In this document: in pieces, positions 7,348 to 14,906 of the stretch
How the letters are laid out: every line of letters starts with the position of its first letter
Numbering within the stretch: the first letter of the stretch is position 1
Origin: a virus
Reading direction: 5' to 3' (one strand)
Length of the DNA stretch: 25,797 nucleotides
IMG/VR virus record: IMGVR_UViG_3300017917_002031
Span: 1-25,797 of that record
Made by a program: the position numbers and the translations under genes
The notes under the pieces: model-generated
The model's input: the letters and a program-made list of their open reading frames with translations, nothing else
Told to the model about the DNA's origin: nothing
Database searches by the model: none

Positions 7348-8997
7348 TTATGTAGGATACCAAACTACATTACCGTCTGAAAATTCTTTATTTTCATCTT
7401 CGCCACCATCCATCATAAACAAAATATTGTCGTCTTCTGGCTTTTTTGCTTCTTCGTAATTCATTTTTGCTGTTTCTATTAGATCTGCATAATATTCTTG
7501 GCGTGTCAACCAGGCAAAAAATACCAATGTCATTACTAAATCGTCGGTATGTCCTTCTTCTGCTTTATAGGTGTTTGAACGAGAAACAAAAGTGGTAAGT
7601 TCTTGTATAATACGCTCATCGTTTATTAAAATTTTATCTTCTTCTACCAATCGTTTTAAAATTGCACAACCTAATTTTTTAGTTTGGGCTGTAGTTCTCA
7701 AGCCCATTTCGCTCTTTCCTTGTGCAAATCCTTGAGATAAAACTTGTCCTTTACGGCCCATGATTCTGGTCATCAATAAATTTTCATAATTTAAATCATT
7801 ATATAAAATACTAGACACCTGGCCACCAATATCATTTGTTTCTATCAATACATAAGCATTGTTGTATTTTTCTCCAACTTTTTTAATAATTTGAGGAAAA
7901 TTAAATGGACTTATTGTGTTATTTCTATAGGTGGCAACAATTCGGTATGGACTCTCATTTCCTTCTATAACAGTAAATGCACTATAATCCGATCCCTGAC
8001 CTCTAGAAACATCTGCTTGCAAAAAATAAATTTTTTCTGGATCTGGATCAAAAAATATTTTTAAACCATCAGAATCTTCACTCAAGCATTCTTCGGGAGC
8101 AAGAACATTTAACTTTGTTGACGAAATAAGCGTATTAGCAGATCCCAAAAAACTGCAACCGTATTCTTGTTCAAATTGTTCTGGGCTTGTATTCGCAATT
8201 TGTTCTGATGCCCATTCGTCGTTTCGTTTAGGGCCACCCGGTGTGATTGGCACATCACGCCATGAAACTTCTACCGGAACAAATTTATTTTTAAGTTTAT
8301 GACCTTCGGGTCTATTTGCATCAACCCAAAGTTTATGAAAATGGTTCATTCCATTTGGCGTTGAAACAATAATAAGTTTGGTTGTCATACCTGCCGAAAT
8401 TGTCGGATAGGTAGATGAATAGAATTCTTCTGCAATATGTGACGGCAAGAAGGCGTATTCATCCAAAAGTAGAAGGTTGTATGAGCCACCACGAATGGCT
8501 GAGGACGACGTTGCATCGCAGACGACCCTAGACCCGTTTTCTAGTTTAAAGCTCGTCTTATTCCATTCTACGACTCCCTGCTGTAGGAAATGCGGTAGGT
8601 TCTCGTATGCGAGTTGCAGTTTAGCAAACAATTCGTCCTTTGCAGTCTTTAATTTGTTTGCAAGAATGGCACAACTGACAGATTGATTAAAAGTCACATA
8701 ATGCGTAATATAACCAATAACTGAAGTAGATTTACCAGACTGGCGAGGCCATTTGGAAATTACAAAACGATTTTTATGGATTGCATTTACAAATTTTTCT
8801 TGATAATCATATAATTTAAACGGCATTACGCCTTTATCAAGAGTTTTTACTTTTACATATTTACTGCAAAAATATACTGGATCATTTGCACATTTTAAAT
8901 ATTCTTCCAGCTGCTCCTTTGTATAAGGAATCTCTACGCCGGGAGGTTTTAGTTTTGGATTATTTCTATAACCTTGTTGGTTATTGTTTTGGCTCAT
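7348..8997 (-). CDS. 17: Terminase large subunit gp17 (ATPase-nuclease)
   Basis: This is the packaging motor and headful nuclease. N-terminal ATPase: adenine-binding DYQEKFV around residues 64-70, Walker A WPRQSGKST (83-91), Walker B LLLLDE with catalytic E180, and the coupling motif STPNG (212-216). C-terminal RNase H-like nuclease: acidic residues in QADVSRGQGSD (D328), LIETND (E385) and GHTDDLVM (D484/D485), matching T4 D401, E458 and D542. At 549 residues it is a little shorter than T4 gp17 (610). It overlaps the small terminase gene by 17 bases and has AGAGG about 9-13 bases before its ATG. All catalytic residues appear intact. Confidence 0.97.
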   Translation of the reverse strand: MSQNNNQQGYRNNPKLKPPGVEIPYTKEQLEEYLKCANDPVYFCSKYVKVKTLDKGVMPFKLYDYQEKFVNAIHKNRFVISKWPRQSGKSTSVIGYITHYVTFNQSVSCAILANKLKTAKDELFAKLQLAYENLPHFLQQGVVEWNKTSFKLENGSRVVCDATSSSAIRGGSYNLLLLDEYAFLPSHIAEEFYSSTYPTISAGMTTKLIIVSTPNGMNHFHKLWVDANRPEGHKLKNKFVPVEVSWRDVPITPGGPKRNDEWASEQIANTSPEQFEQEYGCSFLGSANTLISSTKLNVLAPEECLSEDSDGLKIFFDPDPEKIYFLQADVSRGQGSDYSAFTVIEGNESPYRIVATYRNNTISPFNFPQIIKKVGEKYNNAYVLIETNDIGGQVSSILYNDLNYENLLMTRIMGRKGQVLSQGFAQGKSEMGLRTTAQTKKLGCAILKRLVEEDKILINDERIIQELTTFVSRSNTYKAEEGHTDDLVMTLVFFAWLTRQEYYADLIETAKMNYEEAKKPEDDNILFMMDGGEDENKEFSDGNVVWYPT

Positions 8998-9424
8998 CTT
9001 TTACTACCTCTGCTTCCACAACATCTTTTTCAGTACTTCTTTCCTTGTTTAAAAGATTTTGCAAATCTTTTGTAGATCCAACAAATACAGAGTTATTAGT
9101 TTGTTTGATTTCAGTTTTGCTTGATGTAGTATCTTTAGCTTTTTTGTGTATATCCAACATGTTGTTGTTCAAATCTGCCATTGTTTTTAACAATATTGCA
9201 ACAACCTCAAATGCTCTTGGTGAATCCGATTCGGTGGCAACCTTAAGTGCACTCTCAAGAGCAACATTTCCGTTATTAATCAAATCTTTAATATTGTGTT
9301 GTGCTTGCTCGTAATCTTTTTGAAAATTATTTGAATTAAAAGTGCCACCAGTCAAAGATTTATTTTCTTTTTCTGGTAGATTTGATACATTAAAAAAGTT
9401 CGCCAAATTTTTATTAATATTCAT
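8981..9424 (-). CDS. 16: Terminase small subunit gp16
   Basis: This is the DNA-recognition and regulatory partner of gp17. The 147-residue product has the central coiled-coil region of the T4-type family: NGNVALESALKVATESDSPR followed by AFEVVAILLKTMADLNNNMLDIHKKAKD (the SxHPRAYEVLAxLIKTxxxxNxxLMEIHK pattern). The C-terminus is charged and ends KDVVEAEVVKDEPKQ. Its start overlaps the gp15 stop (ATGA) and there is no evident ribosome binding site, so coupled translation from gp15 is likely. Genes 15, 16 and 17 are in T4 order. T4 gp16 is 164 residues. Confidence 0.92.
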   Translation of the reverse strand: MNINKNLANFFNVSNLPEKENKSLTGGTFNSNNFQKDYEQAQHNIKDLINNGNVALESALKVATESDSPRAFEVVAILLKTMADLNNNMLDIHKKAKDTTSSKTEIKQTNNSVFVGSTKDLQNLLNKERSTEKDVVEAEVVKDEPKQ

Positions 9425-10095
9425 TGATAAAGACCAAAATCCAAACCAGCAGATACACCAACAGTATTTATTGTACTTGCTGGGAACACTTCTCCAAATA
9501 TAAAGGATTTTGCTGTAAAATTAATTGTTGATATGTTTATTCTTCGGCTAGAAAGATCGCCGTCATATCTTTCACTTATACTGTTTCCAGTCATTATAAT
9601 TGGAATAGTAAGATTTGAATGTACTGCATTCATGTCAATAGTAATAAAATGTTCTGGATTAAAGTAAGGAATTACTTGTTCCACAATTTGCAAAGTATCA
9701 TCTATATGTCTTGTATAGATAAACAAAGAAAAATTTACATTTACAGGAACTTCTTGAAAAATAGTATTTCCTGTTGTTTGACAATTTCCATTTACAGTGT
9801 TCAAGGAAGTTGTGCTTGAAAATTTATTTCTTCTTCTTGATGGATCAGTTGTTATTGAAGTTATGATATAACTTAATTTTGGTAATTGAGTTTCTATTCT
9901 GGTTTCATCCACTATTGAAGAAGGTTCAAGCAAACGACGAATAAACTTTTCTTGTGGAGAATACGTTATTGGCACACGAATCAAAAATGGGTCACCACCA
10001 TCTGGATTTACGTGCTCCACAACTATATTATTAAATAATGTTCCAAATGCAACCACAAGTTTTCTTAAATTTTTGTTGTAAAAGTGTCCAAACAT
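9421..10095 (-). CDS. 15: Tail completion and sheath stabiliser protein gp15
   Basis: This is the terminator ring at the head-proximal end of the tail, joining it to the neck. The start MFGHFYNKNLRKLVVAFGTLFNNI is nearly the same pattern as T4 MFGYFYN..R......G.LF.NI. It continues with IRVPITYSPQEKFIRRLLEP, LPKLSYIITSITTDPSRRRN, VNFSLFIYTRHIDDTLQIVE and QVIPYFNPEHFITI, each matching T4 gp15 blocks. YDGDLSSRRINISTINFT near the C-terminus matches the DGDNLSRRRIEW region. At 224 residues it lacks the Pro/Thr-rich tail of T4 gp15 (272). AAGGA lies about 11 bases before the ATG. Confidence 0.96.
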   Translation of the reverse strand: MFGHFYNKNLRKLVVAFGTLFNNIVVEHVNPDGGDPFLIRVPITYSPQEKFIRRLLEPSSIVDETRIETQLPKLSYIITSITTDPSRRRNKFSSTTSLNTVNGNCQTTGNTIFQEVPVNVNFSLFIYTRHIDDTLQIVEQVIPYFNPEHFITIDMNAVHSNLTIPIIMTGNSISERYDGDLSSRRINISTINFTAKSFIFGEVFPASTINTVGVSAGLDFGLYQ

Positions 10096-10106
10096 TGTGG
10101 TGTCCT

Positions 10107-10769
10107 TTAATTATCGCATGAAGCAAAAGGATTATTTGCATCAAACGTATATCCTTGTGCTTCTGTTGTTAGAATATCATTTATACCTGCTGTTGTTCCC
10201 AAACCATTGTTAATAGGAATTATAGTAGATCCAGAGAATCCTCTTGTATTTTCCATTACAGAATCTATTGCAGCGTTTTTGGTATTTACTTTTTCGTAAC
10301 TGTAAGTAAACAGTTCTGCTGTTATAAAATAAGAATATAATTTTCCCAACGGATATAATGGGTTTTCGTGTTCTACAAAATTAATTTCAAATAAAGATTT
10401 AGAAAGAGGAAAATAAATTAAATCACCTTCACGAGGTCTTATTATAGAAGAATCATTAGCAGTAATTTCTTCTTTGAATCTTCTTCTTGAAAAAACTAAA
10501 GATATTTTATCTTTTATTTCTAAACCAAATTGATTTATTATATCAGTTCCTTCAAAACCTTTATATGATTGAATATACATTTCAAGAATATAAGATTTTT
10601 CAAAAGAAGTTCCAGGATCTTCTCCAAATAATCTGTCTATATTTAAATATTTTCTTGGAACATAAACACAATCTTGGCCCATTCCTTGAATTATTTCTAT
10701 AGTAACACCTTCAATGAGATCTTGCTCATTTTGGTTTGTTGTGGTATTGATGTATGGATTTGTTGCCAT
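10107..10769 (-). CDS. 14: Neck protein gp14
   Basis: This is the head completion or neck ring that works with gp13 to close the packaged head and accept the tail. The 220-residue product has the gp14 landmarks: EQDLIEGVTIEIIQGMGQDC, VYVPRKYLNIDRLFGEDPGT, YIQSYKGFEGTDIINQFGLE, then RRRFKEEI and the very conserved REGDLIYFPLSKSLFEINFV with NPLYPLGK after it. The order 13-14-15 is as in T4. Only weak GGATA lies before the start, 2 bases after the gp13 stop, so coupling with gp13 is probable. Confidence 0.96.
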   Translation of the reverse strand: MATNPYINTTTNQNEQDLIEGVTIEIIQGMGQDCVYVPRKYLNIDRLFGEDPGTSFEKSYILEMYIQSYKGFEGTDIINQFGLEIKDKISLVFSRRRFKEEITANDSSIIRPREGDLIYFPLSKSLFEINFVEHENPLYPLGKLYSYFITAELFTYSYEKVNTKNAAIDSVMENTRGFSGSTIIPINNGLGTTAGINDILTTEAQGYTFDANNPFASCDN

Positions 10770-10770
10770 A

Positions 10771-11598
10771 TTATCCGATTAGTGGGTCCACCGGTAGTTC
10801 GTGTGTCTTCAAGAGTACAGTATCAATTTCTGCAAGTTCTCTGTTTGCTTCTTGCATCATTGCAGGTGCATTTAACTGAGCACCACCGGGCAAAGGAACT
10901 CCGCTATACTTTAATAAGTTTTGAGCCCATTGTTTTTTAAGAAGTGCTTGATAATATCTTTTGAATATACGGTCATTCCATGCTGCGGGATACAATTCTG
11001 GATCAATTTTTACATAAGCTTCAATCAAAAGATAACCATTTGGAAGCAATTTACTATGATCAGTATCTAAAAATAATCTTTGAGTTGTCTTAGTATATGT
11101 GAATGATGATGGATAATTAAAAACATCATTAACCAATTTCAAGTAGCTCATACCTTCCATATAGGAAGCCATCGGGCCTGAAGAAAATCCAGTTTGATTA
11201 AAATATAAACCAAAGAAGTCAAACAATGTCAATTGGTATCTCAAATCAAATATATAATCTCCAACTACATTCCCTGCTGGGTAACATTTGCTGATTGTGA
11301 CTATATCATTTGCAGTTGGCCAATAACCAGTTGTGCCGTCAGGATACGTTTTTATCTGTGCACCGAGAGCATTTCCAAATTGTGTAACATCAACGTACCG
11401 CAAATTTATATCATTGCTGTTTAATTGTTTAACAAATAAAGCTCTATTATTAAAATCAAAATGTCTGTCATTCATGTAAAATATAGCTTCCTCCAAGCGA
11501 TCTTCTGCTTGCTGAGGATCTACGTTTATCTGTACAACTGGAGCACCGAGTGCTCTAAAAGTATAATCTATGAATTCTTGGCGAGTGGCTATGCTCAT
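10771..11598 (-). CDS. 13: Neck protein gp13
   Basis: This is the neck connector ring that binds below the portal with gp14. The 275-residue product begins MSIATRQEFIDYTFRALGAP VVQINVDPQQAEDRLEEAI, the standard gp13 opening. It contains FDLRYQLTLFDFFGLY, a YLKLVNDVFNYPSSFTY region, the basic QRLFLDTDHSKLLPNGYLLIEAYVKIDPELYPAAWNDRIFKRYYQA block (split here at natural breaks), and KKQWAQNLLKYSGVPLPGG, all characteristic. There is no Shine-Dalgarno sequence; instead a late promoter motif ends 8 bases before the ATG, so the transcript starting there would have almost no leader. It opens the neck-packaging-tail run. Confidence 0.95.
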   Translation of the reverse strand: MSIATRQEFIDYTFRALGAPVVQINVDPQQAEDRLEEAIFYMNDRHFDFNNRALFVKQLNSNDINLRYVDVTQFGNALGAQIKTYPDGTTGYWPTANDIVTISKCYPAGNVVGDYIFDLRYQLTLFDFFGLYFNQTGFSSGPMASYMEGMSYLKLVNDVFNYPSSFTYTKTTQRLFLDTDHSKLLPNGYLLIEAYVKIDPELYPAAWNDRIFKRYYQALLKKQWAQNLLKYSGVPLPGGAQLNAPAMMQEANRELAEIDTVLLKTHELPVDPLIG

Positions 11599-11600
11599 GA

Positions 11601-11620
11601 TAAAAATATTTATGAATTTT
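11601..11620 (-). promoter_or_regulatory. Late promoter CATAAATA abutting the gp13 start
   Basis: On the minus strand the 20 bases are AAAATTCATAAATATTTTTA, identical to the 20 bases directly before gp4 (18581-18600, plus strand). The octamer CATAAATA is at 11607-11614 and its last A lies 8 bases from the gp13 ATG. With T4 spacing, the transcript would begin about 0-3 bases before the start codon. The element lies inside the 3' end of the Cys-rich gene. Confidence 0.68.
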
Positions 11621-12059
11621 TAAATAGTTTATTAAATTCATCAAATATTTTTTCATTCTCTTCGCTTCTATTTACAGATGCATCTATTGAATTTAAATTT
11701 TTTGGATCAAAATTTTCAACAGAATCTTTATGATGTTTTATAACATCATTATAAAAATTTGGGTCATAATTTGTAAACCCGGGCATTTTCATGGGGCAGT
11801 TCAATGTGGGGTAGTCTAGTTTAGAATACTCATCTTTACCTCTTACAAGCCAGGTGTGTTTATGATCTCCACAACCACAACCAGAACAATAAAAAAATGG
11901 GGAAGATTTGCTTTTTTTCAAATAAGGGCAGGGATTTATATCTTTGTTATTTCCATAACAAGATAAAACGCGAAGTTGTTTTGTGGGCAAATCAACACTT
12001 TTATTTGCAAATCCACGAGATGCGATTGACGCAGCCAACATCATTATTTTTTTAATCAT
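11610..12059 (-). CDS. Cys-rich putative metal-binding protein of unknown function
   Basis: I do not recognise a named family. The 149-residue product has a basic N-terminus with a short hydrophobic stretch (KKIMMLAASIA), then a conserved-looking core: C34, CPYL (C44), YCSGCGCGDHKH (C58, C61, C63, H66, H68), a KDEYSKLDYP segment and NCPMKMPGF (C88). Six Cys and two His within 55 residues suggest a bound metal, either a zinc-ribbon type fold or an iron-sulphur site. The C-terminal 50 residues are polar and probably disordered. It lies between the gpI/gp7-like baseplate gene and gp13, with no T4 equivalent. No clear ribosome binding site is seen; it follows the upstream gene by 2 bases. I have an impression that similar Cys-rich proteins occur in environmental T4-like phages, but could not check this. 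Confidence 0.75.
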   Translation of the reverse strand: MIKKIMMLAASIASRGFANKSVDLPTKQLRVLSCYGNNKDINPCPYLKKSKSSPFFYCSGCGCGDHKHTWLVRGKDEYSKLDYPTLNCPMKMPGFTNYDPNFYNDVIKHHKDSVENFDPKNLNSIDASVNRSEENEKIFDEFNKLFKNS

Positions 12060-12061
12060 TT

Positions 12062-12682
12062 TTATACACTCACATAAGTGACAACTGTACCTGCCGGAAT
12101 TACATAATATTCCAAAAACGTCTTATATGCATTTGGTATAGATCCATTTACAGTTATAGTCAAAAGCCCCGGAGAAGTTGTTTGTACGATTGTGCTATCA
12201 TAAGCATAACCAAACAATGAAGTTAAAACCCATTTAATTGCACTTGGTGTTCCCTTTACATCAAAATAGTGGCTATCTGCTTTTATTGCAAACTTTCTAA
12301 TATTTGGGAGTACGCTGGACAAATCCGAACTGAAATCACATTCAGGAAAATAATAATCGGCTAATGCTTCTAAAAATATAGAATTCATATAAGCTGGACT
12401 TCTTATGGTATTCCATTCTAGTTGTGCACCATAACCATATTCAATACTGAATAACCATCTTAAATAATTTTTAATAATTGTTGTAATATTTACTGTAGAA
12501 TCATTGTTTGCTTGACGCAAAATCCAAGAAGGAAATAATGATTCTATAGTAAGCTGATCACCTTTCCAATAATTACCTTGAACATTATAAAATTCTGAAC
12601 CATATTTTTGTTTGGCCAGATCTACTAATTTTTGTATCTTTCCCTGTAAAGATACTGGAAGATGGTTTAATAATAATATCAT
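12062..12682 (-). CDS. Baseplate wedge protein, gp7 N-terminal or P2 gpI-like
   Basis: This is a probable wedge subunit. The 206-residue product follows gp25 and gp6, the order seen in contractile tails generally (P2 W-J-I; T4 25 and 6, with 7 as the third wedge protein). It contains IRKFAIKADSHYFDVKGTPS followed by AIKWVLTSLFGYAYDS. This is the 'IRxFxxxKGTxxSIxxxLxxLFG' pattern found in gpI/gp7-type wedge proteins and related baseplate proteins of T4-like cyanophages. A short beta-rich C-terminus follows (TITVNGSIPNAYKTFLEYYV, then IPAGTVV). T4 gp7 is over 1000 residues, so this would be a minimal form. The start overlaps the gp6 stop (ATGA) and lacks a ribosome binding site, so it is translationally coupled. 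Confidence 0.6.
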   Translation of the reverse strand: MILLLNHLPVSLQGKIQKLVDLAKQKYGSEFYNVQGNYWKGDQLTIESLFPSWILRQANNDSTVNITTIIKNYLRWLFSIEYGYGAQLEWNTIRSPAYMNSIFLEALADYYFPECDFSSDLSSVLPNIRKFAIKADSHYFDVKGTPSAIKWVLTSLFGYAYDSTIVQTTSPGLLTITVNGSIPNAYKTFLEYYVIPAGTVVTYVSV

Positions 12683-13767
12683 AGACTATAAACTACATTT
12701 ATTCCTGCTAAAGTTTTATCAGACAAATATGTAGTGAGTGCACTTATATTTGTAGAAGATAAACCAGAAACATAAACTTTTACAGTAGATGGTGTCGTGG
12801 AGTTTGAAACTGTTATTAAAGTTTTATCAGATGTTCCATCTATACCAGATGCTGCAATTGCATTTTTAAAATCTTCTAATGTTACGCAACGTTTAAAACT
12901 ATTTGCATTGAAGGTAAATTTTGCTTTGGCCGTATTTAAATCCAACCCATCATAACCACCAGATGACGTTGACATATATGTTGATGTAATATACGACGGA
13001 ACACTTACAGAAGCATTATTTCCTGCAGTTCCATTAGAAATTACTGCTTGTATACTTACACGCTGATCAGTTCCAATTTGCATTGCATTTGGAAGATTAT
13101 TTGTAACTAAGTAATTTCCATCATATGAATGTGTTACTGTAAATATTTGTTGATTTCCAGAACTTGTATTGTTTCCTTTATCTACTCTAGTCCAATATGT
13201 TTTAATTCCTAGAGCAGTAACACTTTCTGTGTAAAAAGAAATTGTTCTGGGATCTACTTCTTTCGGTATGACACAAGATTGAGTTTTATAATCATAATTT
13301 GTATATATTGCAGTTCCTGAACCAGAATATAATGGAATATAATGACCAATTCCATCTGCGGGAATGCTATCTACATTATAGAAAAATAATGGAATACCAC
13401 TAGTGGATTGTGCATTAAAAGTAGTATACGGTAAAGCCCCACCGGGATAACTTGTAGACAATGTAGCATAACACACTGCGGATTGTGAATAAGGTATTAA
13501 GATCGAACTAAGAGATGCTGCAGAAAGAACACCTTCTACAATGTTTGCGGTAACTGGCCAAGAATTTACATAACCAAATTGTGCATATACACCAGAATAT
13601 GCAGTAGTTGTGGCTAAAATATTTACCAACAAATTTGCAGCCGTACCTTCGTCTGTAAAGTTGATATCAGCTAAATCTGGTTGTTGTTGAAAAAATGAAG
13701 ATAACGAATCAACAATATCATCAAAATCCAATGAAGCTACGTTTAAATTTTTAAGATTGTATGTCAT
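12679..13767 (-). CDS. 6: Baseplate wedge protein gp6 (gpJ-like), short form
   Basis: This is the wedge protein that with gp25 and gp7 forms the inner baseplate ring. The 362-residue product opens with FDDIVDSLSSFFQQQPDLAD INFTDEGTAANLLVNILATT, followed by YSGVYAQFGYVNSWPVTANI and VEGVLSAASLSSILIPYSQS. This is the gp6/gpJ pattern of a short region, a tall 'G(T/S)...LL(D/N)(V/I)LA..T.Y' helix and a surface-seeking loop. The later part has the DGLDLNTAKAKFTFNANSFKR CVTLEDF region and a ferredoxin-like end (STVKVYVSGLSSTNISALTT). T4 gp6 is 660 residues, so this is much reduced. GAGG lies about 10-13 bases upstream and the ATG overlaps the gp25 stop (TAATG). Confidence 0.85.
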   Translation of the reverse strand: MTYNLKNLNVASLDFDDIVDSLSSFFQQQPDLADINFTDEGTAANLLVNILATTTAYSGVYAQFGYVNSWPVTANIVEGVLSAASLSSILIPYSQSAVCYATLSTSYPGGALPYTTFNAQSTSGIPLFFYNVDSIPADGIGHYIPLYSGSGTAIYTNYDYKTQSCVIPKEVDPRTISFYTESVTALGIKTYWTRVDKGNNTSSGNQQIFTVTHSYDGNYLVTNNLPNAMQIGTDQRVSIQAVISNGTAGNNASVSVPSYITSTYMSTSSGGYDGLDLNTAKAKFTFNANSFKRCVTLEDFKNAIAASGIDGTSDKTLITVSNSTTPSTVKVYVSGLSSTNISALTTYLSDKTLAGINVVYSL

Positions 13768-14144
13768 TATGTATTAACCTCAATCAGACAATTGGCATTC
13801 TGTGTTTTTATTCCATCACGAATATAAAATTCAATACTAAATCTTATAAGGGTGTCATCTGCGTAGACCATAGATGTTTTGACATTTGTCAATGATGGAA
13901 TATTATTTTCAATTGAAGATGAAACAATTGTCTCAATAAGATGTTGATTTCCTTGGCGATCAAATAAATATTGAAAAAGATTGCATCCAAAATTGTGATT
14001 TAAATGTTCTCCCTTTTGTGTATTACAAACATTTTGTATTTGCTGTACATACATATTGTAATTAGTAACCACCGCTAAATCTTTTTTAGGAGATCCGGTT
14101 ATTACTTTTTGAAACAAAATATTAAAATCTTTAGTTCTGGCCAT
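13767..14144 (-). CDS. 25: Baseplate wedge protein gp25 (GpW/gp25 lysozyme-like fold)
   Basis: This is the small wedge subunit that starts sheath polymerisation. The 125-residue product contains TQKGEHLNHNFGCNLFQYLF (T4: TRKGSRPFDPEFGCDLSDQLFE), then ETIVSSSIENNIPSLTNVKT and a final strand pair DDTLIRFSIEFYIRDGIKTQ, all as expected for gp25. Length is close to T4 (132). The start ATG is preceded by no Shine-Dalgarno sequence; a CATAAATA late promoter element ends 6 bases upstream. It is adjacent to gp6, as in most contractile tail systems. Confidence 0.93.
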   Translation of the reverse strand: MARTKDFNILFQKVITGSPKKDLAVVTNYNMYVQQIQNVCNTQKGEHLNHNFGCNLFQYLFDRQGNQHLIETIVSSSIENNIPSLTNVKTSMVYADDTLIRFSIEFYIRDGIKTQNANCLIEVNT

Positions 14145-14150
14145 TCATAA

Positions 14151-14158
14151 TATTTATG
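14151..14158 (-). promoter_or_regulatory. Late promoter CATAAATA abutting the gp25 start
   Basis: The minus strand reads GCATAAATATTATGAATGG, where the second ATG is the gp25 start, 6 bases after the last A of the octamer. The promoter falls in the 18-base gap after the 244-residue gene. With T4 spacing the transcript would begin at or next to the start codon. Confidence 0.65.
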
Positions 14159-14162
14159 CAGT

Positions 14163-14897
14163 TTAATATTGACTATCTACAGCAAACTGCGTAAGCAATA
14201 AACGGCTTTCGTGTGTACCGCTATTGGTTATAACATGTTTTATACCAGATATCCAATATTTTCCATTAACAACAGAAGATTGTTCTTTTCCTGGATTTTT
14301 GCTGACACCTGTAGCATTTACTGCCACAACCATACCAACTTTAAATGCAAAATCTCCAGCAGTAGTTAATTCTACTTTAGGACCAAATTGAAGTGCATCC
14401 AAGAATTCAGCTCTTTTTACCGGAGCACTTGTTGGGGTGTTCCAAAATGTTGCAACATTTTGTCTTAATTTTACATACGCATCAAATTTTGGTCCAATGT
14501 CTGGACAAGTACAACTAAATGGTGATTCGGGCGATCCCCAAAGACATCCCAACCAATCTTTACCTAAATTTTGTTTTATTACTTCAATACATTCTTGGGA
14601 ATTATTTTGAAGAAGTAAATCAATTCCATTTGTTATTCCCTTATTATAAAGATAGGTGTTCGTCGGTCCTGTTCCGGGACCTGTCCAAATTCCACCCAAA
14701 GTGACACCAAGAGCATCTGCTGTTGCTTTTATATTTGGAAACCTATCAAAACAATTTTTTAATGTAGGGGGCGTTGAAGTTATTCCTCTGGTTATCTGAG
14801 CGTTTGCACAAAGATACCCATTTTTGGATGAAAAGGGCAACAATGCCGAATTGGGATTATTGCTTCCAAGAACCTTTTTTTGACCACCATTTATCAT
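14163..14897 (-). CDS. Putative baseplate hub-associated protein
   Basis: I do not recognise this 244-residue protein with certainty. The C-terminal 40 residues (VVNGKYWISGIKHVITNSGT, then HESRLLLTQF) resemble the closing strands of phage hub proteins of the gp27/gpD type, where an NGKY...V.H...G..Y.T.L pattern is common. The middle contains a helix (CIEVIKQNLGKDWLGCLWG), a Cys-containing loop SPFSCTCPDIGP and KFDAYVKLRQNVATFWNTP. It lies between the large hub candidate and gp25. TGAGG precedes the start by about 8-12 bases. It could be a hub half, a needle-bearing adaptor or a second hub ring; no peptidoglycan hydrolase motif is evident. Confidence 0.7.
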   Translation of the reverse strand: MINGGQKKVLGSNNPNSALLPFSSKNGYLCANAQITRGITSTPPTLKNCFDRFPNIKATADALGVTLGGIWTGPGTGPTNTYLYNKGITNGIDLLLQNNSQECIEVIKQNLGKDWLGCLWGSPESPFSCTCPDIGPKFDAYVKLRQNVATFWNTPTSAPVKRAEFLDALQFGPKVELTTAGDFAFKVGMVVAVNATGVSKNPGKEQSSVVNGKYWISGIKHVITNSGTHESRLLLTQFAVDSQY

Positions 14898-14906
14898 ATT
14901 TTTTCC

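Noticed and set aside
9465-9472. AATAAATA inside the end of gp15, before gp16
   Set aside because: Weak match lacking the T/C first base and embedded in coding sequence; could serve gp16-gp17 but no further support.
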